Assembly: GCF_013425525.1 (NCBI RefSeq)
Contig: NZ_JACCKA010000049.1
Span: 62,001-126,000, forward strand
DNA length: 64,000 bases
Direction: 5' to 3'
DNA from: Luteimonas salinisoli
GTDB lineage: Bacteria; Pseudomonadota; Gammaproteobacteria; Xanthomonadales; Xanthomonadaceae
Shown: positions 1 to 8,770 of the stretch, piece after piece
How the letters are laid out: every line of letters starts with the position of its first letter
How positions within the stretch are numbered: position 1 is the stretch's first letter
Position numbers and translations under genes: made by a program
Notes under the pieces: generated by a model
What the model saw: the letters and a program-made list of their open reading frames with translations, nothing else
Databases searched by the model: none
What the model was told of the DNA's origin: nothing

Positions 1-153
1 CACCACGCTGCCGTCCGGCATCCGGTAGCAGAAGCCGCGGCCGGCGCGGCGGCGCGAGATGCCCGGCTCCGTATCGCACACGTAGACCAGGCCCGCATCG
101 GCGGCGTCGGCTTCCGAGGTGCCGGGCGGACCGGCTGCGGCGCGGGAGGGCAT
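1..153 (-). CDS. DNA topoisomerase IB, N-terminal fragment (runs off the window)
   Basis: The minus strand reads an ATG followed by 51 codons without a stop up to the window edge. The peptide contains GLVYVCDTEPGISRRRAG and then GRGFCYRMPDG. This closely resembles the conserved start of bacterial (eukaryotic-type) topoisomerase IB proteins, which open with GLRYVSD-x-x-PGIxRRRxGxGFxY. These enzymes relax supercoils through a 3'-phosphotyrosyl intermediate. The catalytic domain lies outside the window, so activity cannot be checked. The identification rests on this short motif alone. Confidence 0.7.
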   Translation of the reverse strand, partial: MPSRAAAGPPGTSEADAADAGLVYVCDTEPGISRRRAGRGFCYRMPDGSVV

Positions 154-239
154 GGCATGAAGATGCGGCATCGCCGCGTCAACGGCGCGCGAACCGCCCA
201 TCACCAGGAGTTTGGCGAGGCGACTTCGTCGGCAACGGG

Positions 240-425
240 GCGGCGTCGGGAAGCGCGCATGTCCCCGGTCCAGCCGGCGGCAATTCCGGGCGCCGTCGAC
301 CGCGCCGGCCTTCGCGTGCATGGCACGCTCCTACGAAAGCCGCGGGATTCTCTGCTCGAGTCGGCGGCGATTCCCGGCCTGGCCGGCCGCGCCGGCCTTC
401 GTGCACGTCGCGCTACGAGAACGTG
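240..425 (-). repeat. dispersed intergenic repeat, two tandem degenerate copies
   Basis: Read on the minus strand, this patch holds two degenerate copies of a unit built as GCCATGCRCGCGAAGGCC, GGCGCGG-Y-CGRCCGCGCC, then GGGAATCGCCGCC. The same unit recurs at 7741-7942 and, inverted, at 31728-31823. It fills the gap between the topoisomerase start and the patatin 3' end. It has no convincing coding frame. It is probably a dispersed intergenic repeat family of this lineage. The last bases overlap the end of the patatin gene. Confidence 0.6.
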
Positions 426-3400
426 CGATCAGGCGAACGCCGGCGGGCGCGGCCGCTGCGCTCGCGATGGCGCTTGCCGGTCTGCAGCAGCAGCGCGCGC
501 AGCCAGTCGTTGACCCGCCGCGCCACACCGCTGCGCCAGACCCCGGCGGCGCCGTAGTAGCCGGGGCTCACCTCCACCGCGTCGATGCGCTGGCGGCTGG
601 CGAGAAGCCGCATGAACTCGGTGGCCAGCCCCATCCGCCGCAGGTGGTCCTGGACCCGCAACAGCCGCAGCGTGCCGCCGGAGAGCACCGCTACGGCCAC
701 GGTGGTGTCCGGCAGGCGGTTGCCGGTGCGCGCCAGGATCGCGCTCCAGCGCAGCCGCAGCAGGTACAGGGCGGTCGGCGGCCAGGCTTCGGCGAGCAGG
801 GTGTCGGAGGTGAGGATGCCGTGCTCGACATGGTTGATGCGGCCCTCGTCGAGCAGCCGGCCGCAGGCCGCGCGCCAGGTGGTGCCCTCGCCGGGGGTGA
901 CGTCCTCCACCCGCAGCACCCGCTGGTAGCCGTCGTCGTTGGCCAGCATCGGCAGGTCCAGGCGCTGCTGGCAGAACGTGGCGAAGCGCACCCCGAAGGT
1001 GGGCAGCCCCACGGTCCAGGCGATGCGGAACATCGGCGACCAGCTCCAATGCCGGAACGCGTTCACCCAGCCGCGGTTGTCGGGGTGGTCCCAGGCGTGC
1101 TCGAAATCGAGATCGTGGTACACCGACTCCATCAGCCGGATCAGCTCCTGACAGAAGTAGAAACAGGCGCGGAAATCGCGCTGCGACGGCAGCCGGGTCC
1201 GCCGGCCCAGCGGCCGCGCGGCGTCGCCGCTGCCGTCGTCTGGATCCACCAGGTCGGTCCACGCCGGATGGAACTGCGCATCCAGCACCGCCAGTTCGGG
1301 GCTGTTGCGCAGCTTGGCGAACAGCCGCGACAGCGCCTTGCCGTGCAGGGCGAAGCAGTCGGCCACGCCCGGCAGCGGCGCCACCCAGCGCTGGCGCAGC
1401 GCGATCAGCAGCTTGCGCTTGCGCCCGGAGTCGTGCAGCCCGAGTTCGGCGTGGCCGGGGGCGCCGACCCCGGCGCCGATGCGTTCCAGCGCCGGCTCCA
1501 GCGCGCGCCGCGCGACGTCCTCGCCGAGCCGGCGGTAGCTCTCGAACTGCGCCTCGTCGAAATACTGGTCGCTGGTGGGCTCGTGCGGGAAACGCGGATG
1601 GGTGCGCGCGTAGTGCAGGATGTCGGCGGACTCGGCGCCGGTCAGCGTGGGCTTGAGGTACAGGAGGGTGCCGCTGCTGCCGTCGGCGTAGTCGATGCGG
1701 CCCACTGCGCAGCTGCGCTCGGCCCGCCCGTCGCCCTGCGGCCGCAGTGCGGCTACATCGATGCGGATGTGGGCGCCGAAATCGACGCGGCATTTGTGCG
1801 CGGCGTTGCCGAGATCGGCGAAGGCGCGCTGCGGATCGGCCGCGGCATCGACGCAGACGATGAAGCGGCAGCGCCGCCGCACCAGCTCGTAGATGCCCAG
1901 GTTCTCGAAATGCCCGCCGTCGGACAGGTGCACGAACCGGCCGCCGTCGTCGGTGCGGCCGAACAGTTCCGCCAGCAGCCAGCCGCCGAAGAACGGCGCG
2001 CTGCGCGCGGGCGCCGGCTGGCGGTGGCTGGGATTGCGTAGCCACCAGCCCAGCCGTGCGTCGAACAGGGTCAGCAGGAAGGTCACCGCCGGCGAACTGT
2101 GGTAGCCCATGTTCGGATTGACCGCGGCGCCGGAGATCGCCATCGCGCTGCCGAGGGTCAGCGAGGACGCCAGCGAGGCTTCGCCCGATCCGCGCGCGCG
2201 GCCATTGCCGGTGCCGGGGCGGACATCGCCGATCGCCGGCGCGCCGGGGCGCGAGGCCGGCGGCAGGTGTCCGCAGTAGCCCGGCGACAGGCAGAACGAG
2301 GCGGCCTTGCGATCCTGCCAGTCCAGCTGCGTGGTGGCGACCAGGTTCATCGCCGCACCGATCAGCGGAAACAGCGGGCGGCCGCCCTCGAGCCGCTCCA
2401 CCTCGGCCAGGTCGGCCAGCACCAGGTCGTCGTCGACGTCGAAGTTGGTGGTCGGCTCGGGATTGCGCGCCTCGTTGCTGGCGCCGAGATAGCAGCGCAC
2501 CAGGCGGTTGCGGTAGAAGGCGTTGAGGCTGAACTCGTTGACGTCCACCGCCCAGCCGAACAGCAGCCATGTCGCCGCCGCCCCGGCCACGAGCAGCAGC
2601 AGCATGCCGCCGTGCGCGCCGAGCCCGTCCTGCAGCCACAGCAGGTACACCGCCAGGCCGCCGTCCGGCGCCGGCGCGGCGCCGGCCAGGCGGCGCAGCA
2701 GCCACTGCCCGACCAGGCTCAGCGCCACCAGCATGCCGAGGACGAACACCCATGGCGCCAGCCGCGCCACCCGGTCGAGCAGGCGCGCGCGCAGCGACGC
2801 CGGATCGCCTCCGCCGCGACGGCCGTGTGCGAACAGCAGTCCGATGCCGGTGGTCGACACCCATGCCAGTACGCCGGCCCAGCCGAGCCCGGCGATGCGC
2901 TCGCCCCCCAGCCGCGCCAGCGAGCCCATCAGCCATGGACCGTAGATGGTCAGTCCCAGCGACAGGGTGATCGCCAGCAGCACCAGGCCGGCGGTGCGCC
3001 CGCCCACCCGTGCCCAGATTTCCCGCTGCAGGTCGCTCAGCGACGGCCCGGCCAGCCCGAGGTGTACGATCGCCGTCAGCACCACCGCTGCCATCACCAG
3101 CGAGGGGCCGAGGATCACCACGTGCCACAGCGTGTCGCCGGCGAGGCGGCCGGCGACCAGCTGCTGCAGCGCGACGATGGCCGCGCCGGCGAACGCCGCC
3201 GCGCCGGCGGTGCCCAGCACGAAGCGCGGCGCGTGGCTCAGCAGCGGCGAGGGCTCCGCGCCCCCCTCGGGGCCGCGCAGCGCCTGCCAGCGTTCGAACG
3301 CCAGCCACGACAGCCACGCGAGCAGGTACAGCACCGCGGTAGCCGTGCCCAGCCGCACGGCGGCGCCCGGCGGTGCCGGCAGGGCGTCGAAGAGGTGGTG

Positions 3401-4243
3401 CAGCGGTCCGGGCAGGTGCTGGTAGCCGGCCAGACCCAATGCGCCGAGCATCGAACCCAACCCCAGGGCCAGGATCGTGGCCAGCGCCGCCAGCGCGATC
3501 CGTGGCGGTGGCGGATCCGCCGGATCCACGCCCGCGCGCGCGCGGCGGTCCACGTAGCCGCTCACGTAGGCCAGCAGCACTACCGCGGCCATGCCCAGCA
3601 GTCCGGCCATGCCGAGCATCAGCACCGGATGCTCGCGCGCAGGCCCGGCCACCGCCCCATAGAGCAGCAGCGGCAGCAGGCACATCGCCAGGATCAGCGC
3701 GCACAGCTGCACCTGCACCAGCAGCACGTTGCGCACGTAGGTGCCGGCCATGCCGAGGGTGTCGCCGGAGAACGGCGATTTGCGCGGGCCCAGGTAGTTG
3801 CTGTACTCGCGCAGGTGCAGGATCGGCCGCTGTACCCGCGCCACCTTGCGCAGCGCCTCGTCGGGGGCGAGGCCGGGAGTGTCGCCCGGTTCGCCGAGCC
3901 GCGCGCGCAGCACCTCGAACGCCTCGGCGAAGCCGCGGCGCCGGATCAGCGCCTGCAGGAAGCCGCCGATGTAGCCGCCGCCGGACACGCTGGACTGGTA
4001 GTGGAAGCACTTGAGCAGGTCCAGGCGCGCCAGCGCCTGCAGCACGCCGAGCGCGAAGGTCGCGCTGCGGATGCCGCCGCCCGACAGCGCCAGGCCCCAG
4101 AGCTCGGGCGCGCCGGCGCCGGCGCGATCGCCCAGGATCACCGCGCGCTCGGCGGCCTTGACGCCGTCGAGGTCGACCGGCGCCGGGCGCCCGTGCCGGC
4201 GCATCCGCGCCTGCAGGGCGGGCAGGACATTCCCGAGACGCAC
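413..4243 (-). CDS. large multi-pass membrane patatin-like phospholipase
   Basis: A 1276-residue protein. The GTG start was chosen because GGAGGAGG lies five bases upstream; longer in-frame starts lack such a site. Patatin hallmarks are visible: the oxyanion loop SGGGIRS at residues 54-60, the nucleophile region SVSGGG at 85-90 (a variant of GxSxG) and the catalytic Asp in SDGGHFENLG at about residue 775. About ten hydrophobic segments fall between roughly residues 180 and 620, splitting the hydrolase core. Patatin-like proteins are Ser/Asp-dyad lipid acyl hydrolases, so this is probably an inner-membrane lipase or phospholipase. It is much larger than the usual patatin of about 300-400 residues. 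The gene is divergent from the SGNH hydrolase. Confidence 0.85.
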   Translation of the reverse strand: MRLGNVLPALQARMRRHGRPAPVDLDGVKAAERAVILGDRAGAGAPELWGLALSGGGIRSATFALGVLQALARLDLLKCFHYQSSVSGGGYIGGFLQALIRRRGFAEAFEVLRARLGEPGDTPGLAPDEALRKVARVQRPILHLREYSNYLGPRKSPFSGDTLGMAGTYVRNVLLVQVQLCALILAMCLLPLLLYGAVAGPAREHPVLMLGMAGLLGMAAVVLLAYVSGYVDRRARAGVDPADPPPPRIALAALATILALGLGSMLGALGLAGYQHLPGPLHHLFDALPAPPGAAVRLGTATAVLYLLAWLSWLAFERWQALRGPEGGAEPSPLLSHAPRFVLGTAGAAAFAGAAIVALQQLVAGRLAGDTLWHVVILGPSLVMAAVVLTAIVHLGLAGPSLSDLQREIWARVGGRTAGLVLLAITLSLGLTIYGPWLMGSLARLGGERIAGLGWAGVLAWVSTTGIGLLFAHGRRGGGDPASLRARLLDRVARLAPWVFVLGMLVALSLVGQWLLRRLAGAAPAPDGGLAVYLLWLQDGLGAHGGMLLLLVAGAAATWLLFGWAVDVNEFSLNAFYRNRLVRCYLGASNEARNPEPTTNFDVDDDLVLADLAEVERLEGGRPLFPLIGAAMNLVATTQLDWQDRKAASFCLSPGYCGHLPPASRPGAPAIGDVRPGTGNGRARGSGEASLASSLTLGSAMAISGAAVNPNMGYHSSPAVTFLLTLFDARLGWWLRNPSHRQPAPARSAPFFGGWLLAELFGRTDDGGRFVHLSDGGHFENLGIYELVRRRCRFIVCVDAAADPQRAFADLGNAAHKCRVDFGAHIRIDVAALRPQGDGRAERSCAVGRIDYADGSSGTLLYLKPTLTGAESADILHYARTHPRFPHEPTSDQYFDEAQFESYRRLGEDVARRALEPALERIGAGVGAPGHAELGLHDSGRKRKLLIALRQRWVAPLPGVADCFALHGKALSRLFAKLRNSPELAVLDAQFHPAWTDLVDPDDGSGDAARPLGRRTRLPSQRDFRACFYFCQELIRLMESVYHDLDFEHAWDHPDNRGWVNAFRHWSWSPMFRIAWTVGLPTFGVRFATFCQQRLDLPMLANDDGYQRVLRVEDVTPGEGTTWRAACGRLLDEGRINHVEHGILTSDTLLAEAWPPTALYLLRLRWSAILARTGNRLPDTTVAVAVLSGGTLRLLRVQDHLRRMGLATEFMRLLASRQRIDAVEVSPGYYGAAGVWRSGVARRVNDWLRALLLQTGKRHRERSGRARRRSPDRTFS

Positions 4244-4371
4244 TGGTTCCTCCTCCGCTCCGCTCCCTGGCCGCCGCGCGACGCCGTCCGGGAAGAACGG
4301 CGTGCAGCAGCGGCGACGGCCACGCGCGCCGCGCGCTAACCTTGAGGGTAGTACACGCGGACCTTCCGAAC

Positions 4372-5250
4372 ATGCAACTACAGCGCATTTACGGCGACTG
4401 GGCGACGGTCGCGCGCGCCAGCGGCACCCCGTCCAGCCGCCAGCGCCGGGCATGGCGCGATGCCCTGCGCGCGCGACCGGCGATCGCCTACTGGGGCGAC
4501 TCCTGGTTCAGCACGCCGCTGTACCGCAACCTCTACTGGAACAGCTTCGTGCGCATCGACGGCATCTCGCTGCGGCTGGGCGGGCCGGGGCTGACCGCGG
4601 CGCGGATGTGCACCCCGGCGCGCTGTCGCAACTACGCCGAGCGCCTGCGCGCGCGCGAGTTCGATCTGCTGTGCGTGAGCGTGGGCGGCAACGATGCGCT
4701 GGGTCCGCGACTGGCCGCGGTCTTCGCCGGCGCCGGGCGCATGCGCGCCGCCGACGCGTTCGCGATGGTGGTCGAGGCCGGCGTGTTCGCGCGAGTGCGC
4801 GAGCGCTACGCCATTCTGCTGGAGGCGATGGCGCGCGTCGGCGGTGCGTTCCGCGTGGTCGGCCACGGCTACGTGCCGCCGCTGCGGATCGGCGAGCCCG
4901 GCCGCACCAGCATCAAGAACCTCGGCCTGGCCGCGCCGCTGGTGGGCAACGTCGGTCCGTGGCTGTGGCCGCCGATGCGACCGGTGCTGGGGAGCCGCGC
5001 CGAGACGGCGCGCTTCGCCCGGCTGCTGCTGGTCGACGGTTTCCGCGACCGGGTACTGGCGCCGAGCCGGGCGGATTTCCCGGGGCTGTTCTCGTTCGCC
5101 GATTTCTCGCTGCTGCCGGAGGCGGCCGATCCCGCGTTCTGGTACGACGAGATCCATCCCACCGAAGCCGGCTTCGCCATGCTCGCGCCGGGCTACAACG
5201 CGATGCTGCGCGCGGCGCTGCCGGCGTCCAAGCGCGCCGCGGTCGCGTGA
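4372..5250 (+). CDS. SGNH/GDSL-family hydrolase
   Basis: A 292-residue protein with the SGNH blocks in order: block I WGDSWF with Ser44, block III VGGND, and block V YDEIHP with Asp259 and His262. These supply the Ser-Asp-His triad and the oxyanion residues of esterases, lipases and acyltransferases of this family. There is no signal peptide at the chosen ATG. A TTG start ten codons upstream is possible but less likely. The gene is divergent from the membrane patatin with 128 bp between them, so the two may share a regulatory region and both act on lipid or ester substrates; that link is inferred. The substrate cannot be read from the sequence. Confidence 0.8.
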   Translation: MQLQRIYGDWATVARASGTPSSRQRRAWRDALRARPAIAYWGDSWFSTPLYRNLYWNSFVRIDGISLRLGGPGLTAARMCTPARCRNYAERLRAREFDLLCVSVGGNDALGPRLAAVFAGAGRMRAADAFAMVVEAGVFARVRERYAILLEAMARVGGAFRVVGHGYVPPLRIGEPGRTSIKNLGLAAPLVGNVGPWLWPPMRPVLGSRAETARFARLLLVDGFRDRVLAPSRADFPGLFSFADFSLLPEAADPAFWYDEIHPTEAGFAMLAPGYNAMLRAALPASKRAAVA

Positions 5251-5421
5251 GTCCGGCGGCGGCGCCTGGCCGGGCAGCGGCCTCCGGCAGGCATCGCCTG
5301 GGCGGCCTGGCCCCGGGCGGACCGGCGCGGCCGCGGCATCCCGGCGCGGGGCCGCGCTTGACGCGATTCACACACGACCGACGGCACGCTGACGCCGTCC
5401 TCACGCCGCCTGGAGTTTCCG

Positions 5422-5775
5422 ATGCCCCGCCATGCCCCTTCGCTGTTGCTCGCCGCCCTGGTCGTTTCGCTGGCGTCCTGCACGCCCGTACGCGACGCCG
5501 CCGACGAGCCCGGAGCGTCGACGCCCGCTGCCGATGCCGGCGCCGCGCCACCCAGCCGGGAGCCCGGCGGCGGCGATTGCGACGCCAGCGCGGTCCAATC
5601 GCTGGTCGGGCAGCATGCCGATCCTTCGGTGGTGGAGCAGGCGCGCAACGGCGCCGGCGCCGAGGTTGCGCGGGTGCTGACGCCCGGGCAGATGGTGACC
5701 ATGGAGTTCCGCGCCGGACGCCTGAACATCGATGTCGACGACGAGGGCGTGATCACCGCACTGCGCTGCGGCTGA
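5422..5775 (+). CDS. lipoprotein with I78-type peptidase inhibitor domain
   Basis: A 117-residue protein preceded by GGAG eight bases upstream. The N-terminus is a lipoprotein signal ending in the lipobox LASC at residues 15-18. A low-complexity Ala/Pro linker follows. The last 70 residues (SLVGQ, then VARVLTPGQMVTMEFRAGRL, then DEGVITALRCG) match the pattern of the inhibitor I78 family, small inhibitors of serine proteases. It is probably anchored in the outer membrane facing the periplasm. A similar-sized lipoprotein gene follows on the same strand. Confidence 0.75.
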   Translation: MPRHAPSLLLAALVVSLASCTPVRDAADEPGASTPAADAGAAPPSREPGGGDCDASAVQSLVGQHADPSVVEQARNGAGAEVARVLTPGQMVTMEFRAGRLNIDVDDEGVITALRCG

Positions 5776-5959
5776 GCGGCGCGGCCGGCCGGTGCCTGCA
5801 CTGGCGCCGGTTCGCGTGTTCCCGCGACGACACCACGACACCGGCGCGGTGCGGAAGCTCGCCGGCCGTCGCGTTGCGATTTCGTTAGCGTCGCCATGAC
5901 GCCATTCATACATCCCGGGGCGGACACTCGGGGCGTCTTCCTCCCCAAGGAGTACGCGC

Positions 5960-6277
5960 ATGTTCCGAACCGCACTGCCCCTGGCCGCGGCACTGATGTT
6001 CTCGTTGGCCGCCTGCACGCCGCCCGAGGAAACGCCGCCGATGGACGAGCCGACCGAACCGGTCGAGCCCGCGGGCGATGCCTGGGCGCCACCGCCGGTG
6101 ACCGACGACCCCGTCGACCCGATGACCGACCCGACCCAGGCTCCGGTCGATCCGATGGATCCGAACGCGCCGCCGCCCACACAGACACCTCCGGAAATGA
6201 TCGACGAGACGGATCCGACCAGCGAGCAGATGCCGCCGGAGGATCCCGAGGATCCGGAGTCCCCGCCGACCAATTGA
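5960..6277 (+). CDS. small Pro/acidic-rich lipoprotein
   Basis: A 105-residue protein with a strong ribosome-binding site (AAGGAG, eight bases before ATG). The signal peptide ends at the lipobox LAAC (residues 15-18). The mature part is almost entirely Pro, Asp, Glu, Thr and Met with recurring DPMTDP and PVDPMDP units, so it should be disordered and strongly acidic. No known domain is recognisable. It may act as a periplasmic linker or metal-binding tail, but that is a guess. A hairpin terminator follows. Confidence 0.75.
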   Translation: MFRTALPLAAALMFSLAACTPPEETPPMDEPTEPVEPAGDAWAPPPVTDDPVDPMTDPTQAPVDPMDPNAPPPTQTPPEMIDETDPTSEQMPPEDPEDPESPPTN

Positions 6278-6315
6278 TCGCGCAGCGCGCGACGCTCTCT
6301 CCAAGGTCGACGATT

Positions 6316-6345
6316 TCCGCCCCCTTGCAAGGGGGCGGATTTTTT
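6316..6345 (+). terminator. rho-independent terminator
   Basis: The stem TCCGCCCCC pairs with GGGGGCGGA around a TTGCAA loop, followed by six T residues. It ends the small lipoprotein gene. Its T-tract overlaps the TAA stop of the convergent MFS transporter gene. Confidence 0.9.
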
Positions 6346-7651
6346 ATGTCCGGCCGCGCCCCTCGCCGCCATCGGTCGCGGGGCCCGCGGCGGCGGTGGC
6401 GGGCGAACCGGGGTCGATCCTCGGCACGTCGGCCCGCGCATGCCGCCACGCGATCGCCAAGCCGGCACCGAGCAGCAGCGCAGCCAGCAGCCAGGGCGCG
6501 CCGGGCAGGTGCATCGGCGCACGTTCGCCGATGAACAATCCGAAGGTCCAGGCGAACAGGCCCGGCGCCAGGATCCCGGCCAGCGACACCAGGCTCATCA
6601 GCGCGCCCTGCACCCGGCCCTGCGCCTCCGCCCCGACCTGGCGGGTGATCAGCGCCTGGGTGGCCGGCGCCGCCAGCGCCCACAGTGCGCTGACCGGGAT
6701 GCCGATCAGGAAGACCCATCCCGTCTGCGCGAAGCCGTAGAACAGGAACCCGGCCACGCCGCAGCCGAGCCCGGCGAGCAGGGTGCGCCGCTCGCCGAGC
6801 CGCTGCACCACCCGCCCCACCAGCACCGCATTGACGATCACGCTGCAGACGCCGACCGCGGCGAGGATCCAGCCGACCTCGCGCGGGCCCCAGGCGTAGC
6901 GGTAGTCGGCGAACAGAACGAAGATGCTCGGATACACGTAGTGCGCCAGGTTGGCGATGAACACCACCGCCGCCAGCCCGAACACCTGTGGATAGCTGCG
7001 CAACAGCCGCAGCGACCCGAGCGGGTTGGCGTGCGCCCAGTCGAAGCGCGCGGTGCGGCGCGCGGGCGGCAGCGATTCGGGCAGCACCAGCAGGCCGTAG
7101 CCGAAGTTGAGCAGGGCCAGGCCGGCGGCAAACCAGAACGGCAGCCGCAGGTGGATGTCGCCGAGCCAGCCGCCCAGCAGTGGCCCGGCGATGAAGCCGA
7201 TGCCGAACGCCGCGCCGATCATGCCGTAGCTCTTGGCGCGCCGCTCCGGCGGCACCACGTCGGCGATGTAGGCGTTGGCGGTGGTGAAGCTGGCCGAGGT
7301 GATGCCGGCGATGATGCGCCCCAGCAGCAGCAGCGGCAGGGTATCGGCCAGCGCCATGAGCACGAAGTCCAGCCCCAGCCCGAGGCAGGAGAGCAGGATC
7401 ACCGGGCGCCGTCCGAAACGGTCCGACAGCGCGCCCTGCACCGGTGCGGTGACGAACTGGATGGCGGCGAAGATCACCCCGAACGCGCCGACCCAGTACG
7501 CGGCGTGCGCGGTATTGCCGCCGACGAAGTCCTCGATCAGGTGCGGCAGCACCGGGATGATCAGCCCGAACGCCAGCACGTCGATCAGCACCACGACGAA
7601 GATGAAGACCAGCGCGGCCTTGCGCGCGGGGACTGCGGGGGAATCGACCAT
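6344..7651 (-). CDS. MFS transporter, TetA/TCR-like
   Basis: A 435-residue protein with about twelve hydrophobic helices. MFS motif A is present as GALSDRFGRR at residues 73-82, in the loop between helices 2 and 3. The first helix (FVVVLIDVLAFGLIIPVLP) and motif C region (GAAFGIGFIAGPLLGG) closely resemble class-B/TetA tetracycline/H+ antiporters and related drug:H+ antiporters. It should sit in the inner membrane and exchange a drug or metabolite for protons. TetR-type regulators often flank such genes, but none is adjacent here. The substrate is therefore unknown; many chromosomal relatives do not confer tetracycline resistance. Confidence 0.85.
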   Translation of the reverse strand: MVDSPAVPARKAALVFIFVVVLIDVLAFGLIIPVLPHLIEDFVGGNTAHAAYWVGAFGVIFAAIQFVTAPVQGALSDRFGRRPVILLSCLGLGLDFVLMALADTLPLLLLGRIIAGITSASFTTANAYIADVVPPERRAKSYGMIGAAFGIGFIAGPLLGGWLGDIHLRLPFWFAAGLALLNFGYGLLVLPESLPPARRTARFDWAHANPLGSLRLLRSYPQVFGLAAVVFIANLAHYVYPSIFVLFADYRYAWGPREVGWILAAVGVCSVIVNAVLVGRVVQRLGERRTLLAGLGCGVAGFLFYGFAQTGWVFLIGIPVSALWALAAPATQALITRQVGAEAQGRVQGALMSLVSLAGILAPGLFAWTFGLFIGERAPMHLPGAPWLLAALLLGAGLAIAWRHARADVPRIDPGSPATAAAGPATDGGEGRGRT

Positions 7652-7978
7652 GCCAGGCGCCGACGGCGAGCGGCTGCGGATTATGCCGCCAAGCGGACCG
7701 GTTTACCTGCGTCGGCCCAGGGCGAGGCCTGCACGAGCACGCCATGCGCGAAGCCGGCGCGGCTGACCGCGCCGGGAATCCCCTGCCAATCCCACCGGAG
7801 CCTCCGCGGCCATGGGCCGCCGCACGACACCGCCGCGGAGCTGGCAGTTTTCCGCAGGAGCGCGCCATGCGCGCGAAAGCCCGCGTCGGGAATCACCGCC
7901 AATCCCACCGGAGCTCCCCGCGGCCTTCGCGGCCATGGGCCGCTCCTACAGGGGCGGGCCCGGCCCTGGTCCGGTCGC
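7652..7978. repeat. intergenic region with two dispersed-repeat copies
   Basis: No gene is evident. Two copies of the dispersed intergenic repeat lie at about 7741-7820 and 7865-7942. Each runs GCCATGCGCG, then a CGGGAATC block, CCAATCCCACCGGAG and finally GCGGCCATGGGCCGC. The same family appears at 240-425 and, inverted, at 31728-31823. The last element is a near-perfect palindrome (GCGGCCATGGGCCGC), so the units could fold as RNA or DNA hairpins. Confidence 0.65.
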
Positions 7979-8770
7979 TCAGCGCTGGCTGAGCAGGCGG
8001 GTGGCGTCGACCGCCAGCTGCTCCACCGCGTTGCCGAAATCTCCGTGCCCGCCGCCCGGATACACGTCGTGGCCTGCGGCAAAACTCGAGGTGACGCCGG
8101 CGGCGATGTCGCGGGCCTGGCCGAAGCCGCCTTGCAGCGCGCCCTCCAGCGAAGCCACGGCCTCGGTCGTGCTGGCGAAATCGCCGCGGGTGGCGGCGTC
8201 CATGAACCCGTGCGCGGCCGTGGTCACCTCGCCCAGCGAGCGGGCGACCGCGCCGAGGTCGCCGATGTCGGGCGTACGGCCGTTGGTGAGCGCGCCCGCG
8301 GCGAGCGCGCCCAGCGCGCCCTGTAGCGAGCTGTTGGCTCCGGGGATTTGGCCGGCGAAACGGTCGATGGCGAGGTTGGCGAACGGCTGCATGGCGGCCG
8401 GCAGGTTGTCGGCCACCGCACTGCGCGCGGCCTCGCTGAGGCTGCCGCCGACCAGGCCGTTGACCACGCCCATGACCGCGCCGGCCAGGCCGCCGGTGAC
8501 CGCGCCGAGCACCGCCGCACCCAGGATCCCCTGCAGGTCGCGGGCGTCGATGCCGAGCGCGTCGGCGATCTGCCCGAGCGCGCCGTCCAGCCCGGCGGCA
8601 CCCGCCATCGAGCCCAGCGCGTTGCCGATCGCCTGGCCGAGGGATTCGGCCGCGTTGCCGAGGGCTTCGGCGGCATTGCCGAGCGAGTCGGCGGCGCTGC
8701 TGTCGTTGCCGGTGCTGCCGGTCCCGCCGCCGCCGCCGACACCGCCGGCGCCATCGCTTCCGTCGCTCAT
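7979..8770 (-). CDS. Gly/Ala-rich protein of unknown function
   Basis: A 263-residue protein not recognised as a known family. After a Gly-rich start comes a heptad-like stretch in which LGNAAEALGNAAESLGQA repeats a seven-residue unit (residues about 30-55), suggesting an amphipathic helix or coiled coil. The centre (GILGAAVLGAVTGGLAGAVM, around residue 90) is a Gly-zipper hydrophobic segment. The C-terminal half is Ala-rich and helical. There is no signal peptide and there are no Cys residues. Gly-zipper helices suggest membrane insertion or self-assembly, but no function can be assigned. A strongly repetitive intergenic island lies just upstream. Confidence 0.6.
   Translation of the reverse strand: MSDGSDGAGGVGGGGGTGSTGNDSSAADSLGNAAEALGNAAESLGQAIGNALGSMAGAAGLDGALGQIADALGIDARDLQGILGAAVLGAVTGGLAGAVMGVVNGLVGGSLSEAARSAVADNLPAAMQPFANLAIDRFAGQIPGANSSLQGALGALAAGALTNGRTPDIGDLGAVARSLGEVTTAAHGFMDAATRGDFASTTEAVASLEGALQGGFGQARDIAAGVTSSFAAGHDVYPGGGHGDFGNAVEQLAVDATRLLSQR

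Noticed and set aside
212..2041. Long open frame on the plus strand inside the patatin gene
   Set aside because: It is antisense to a gene with clear motifs, has no family features and arises from the high GC content.
5193..7868. Long minus-strand frame spanning two lipoproteins and the MFS gene
   Set aside because: It runs antisense to the signalled lipoproteins and out of frame with the transporter, with no ribosome site or domain.
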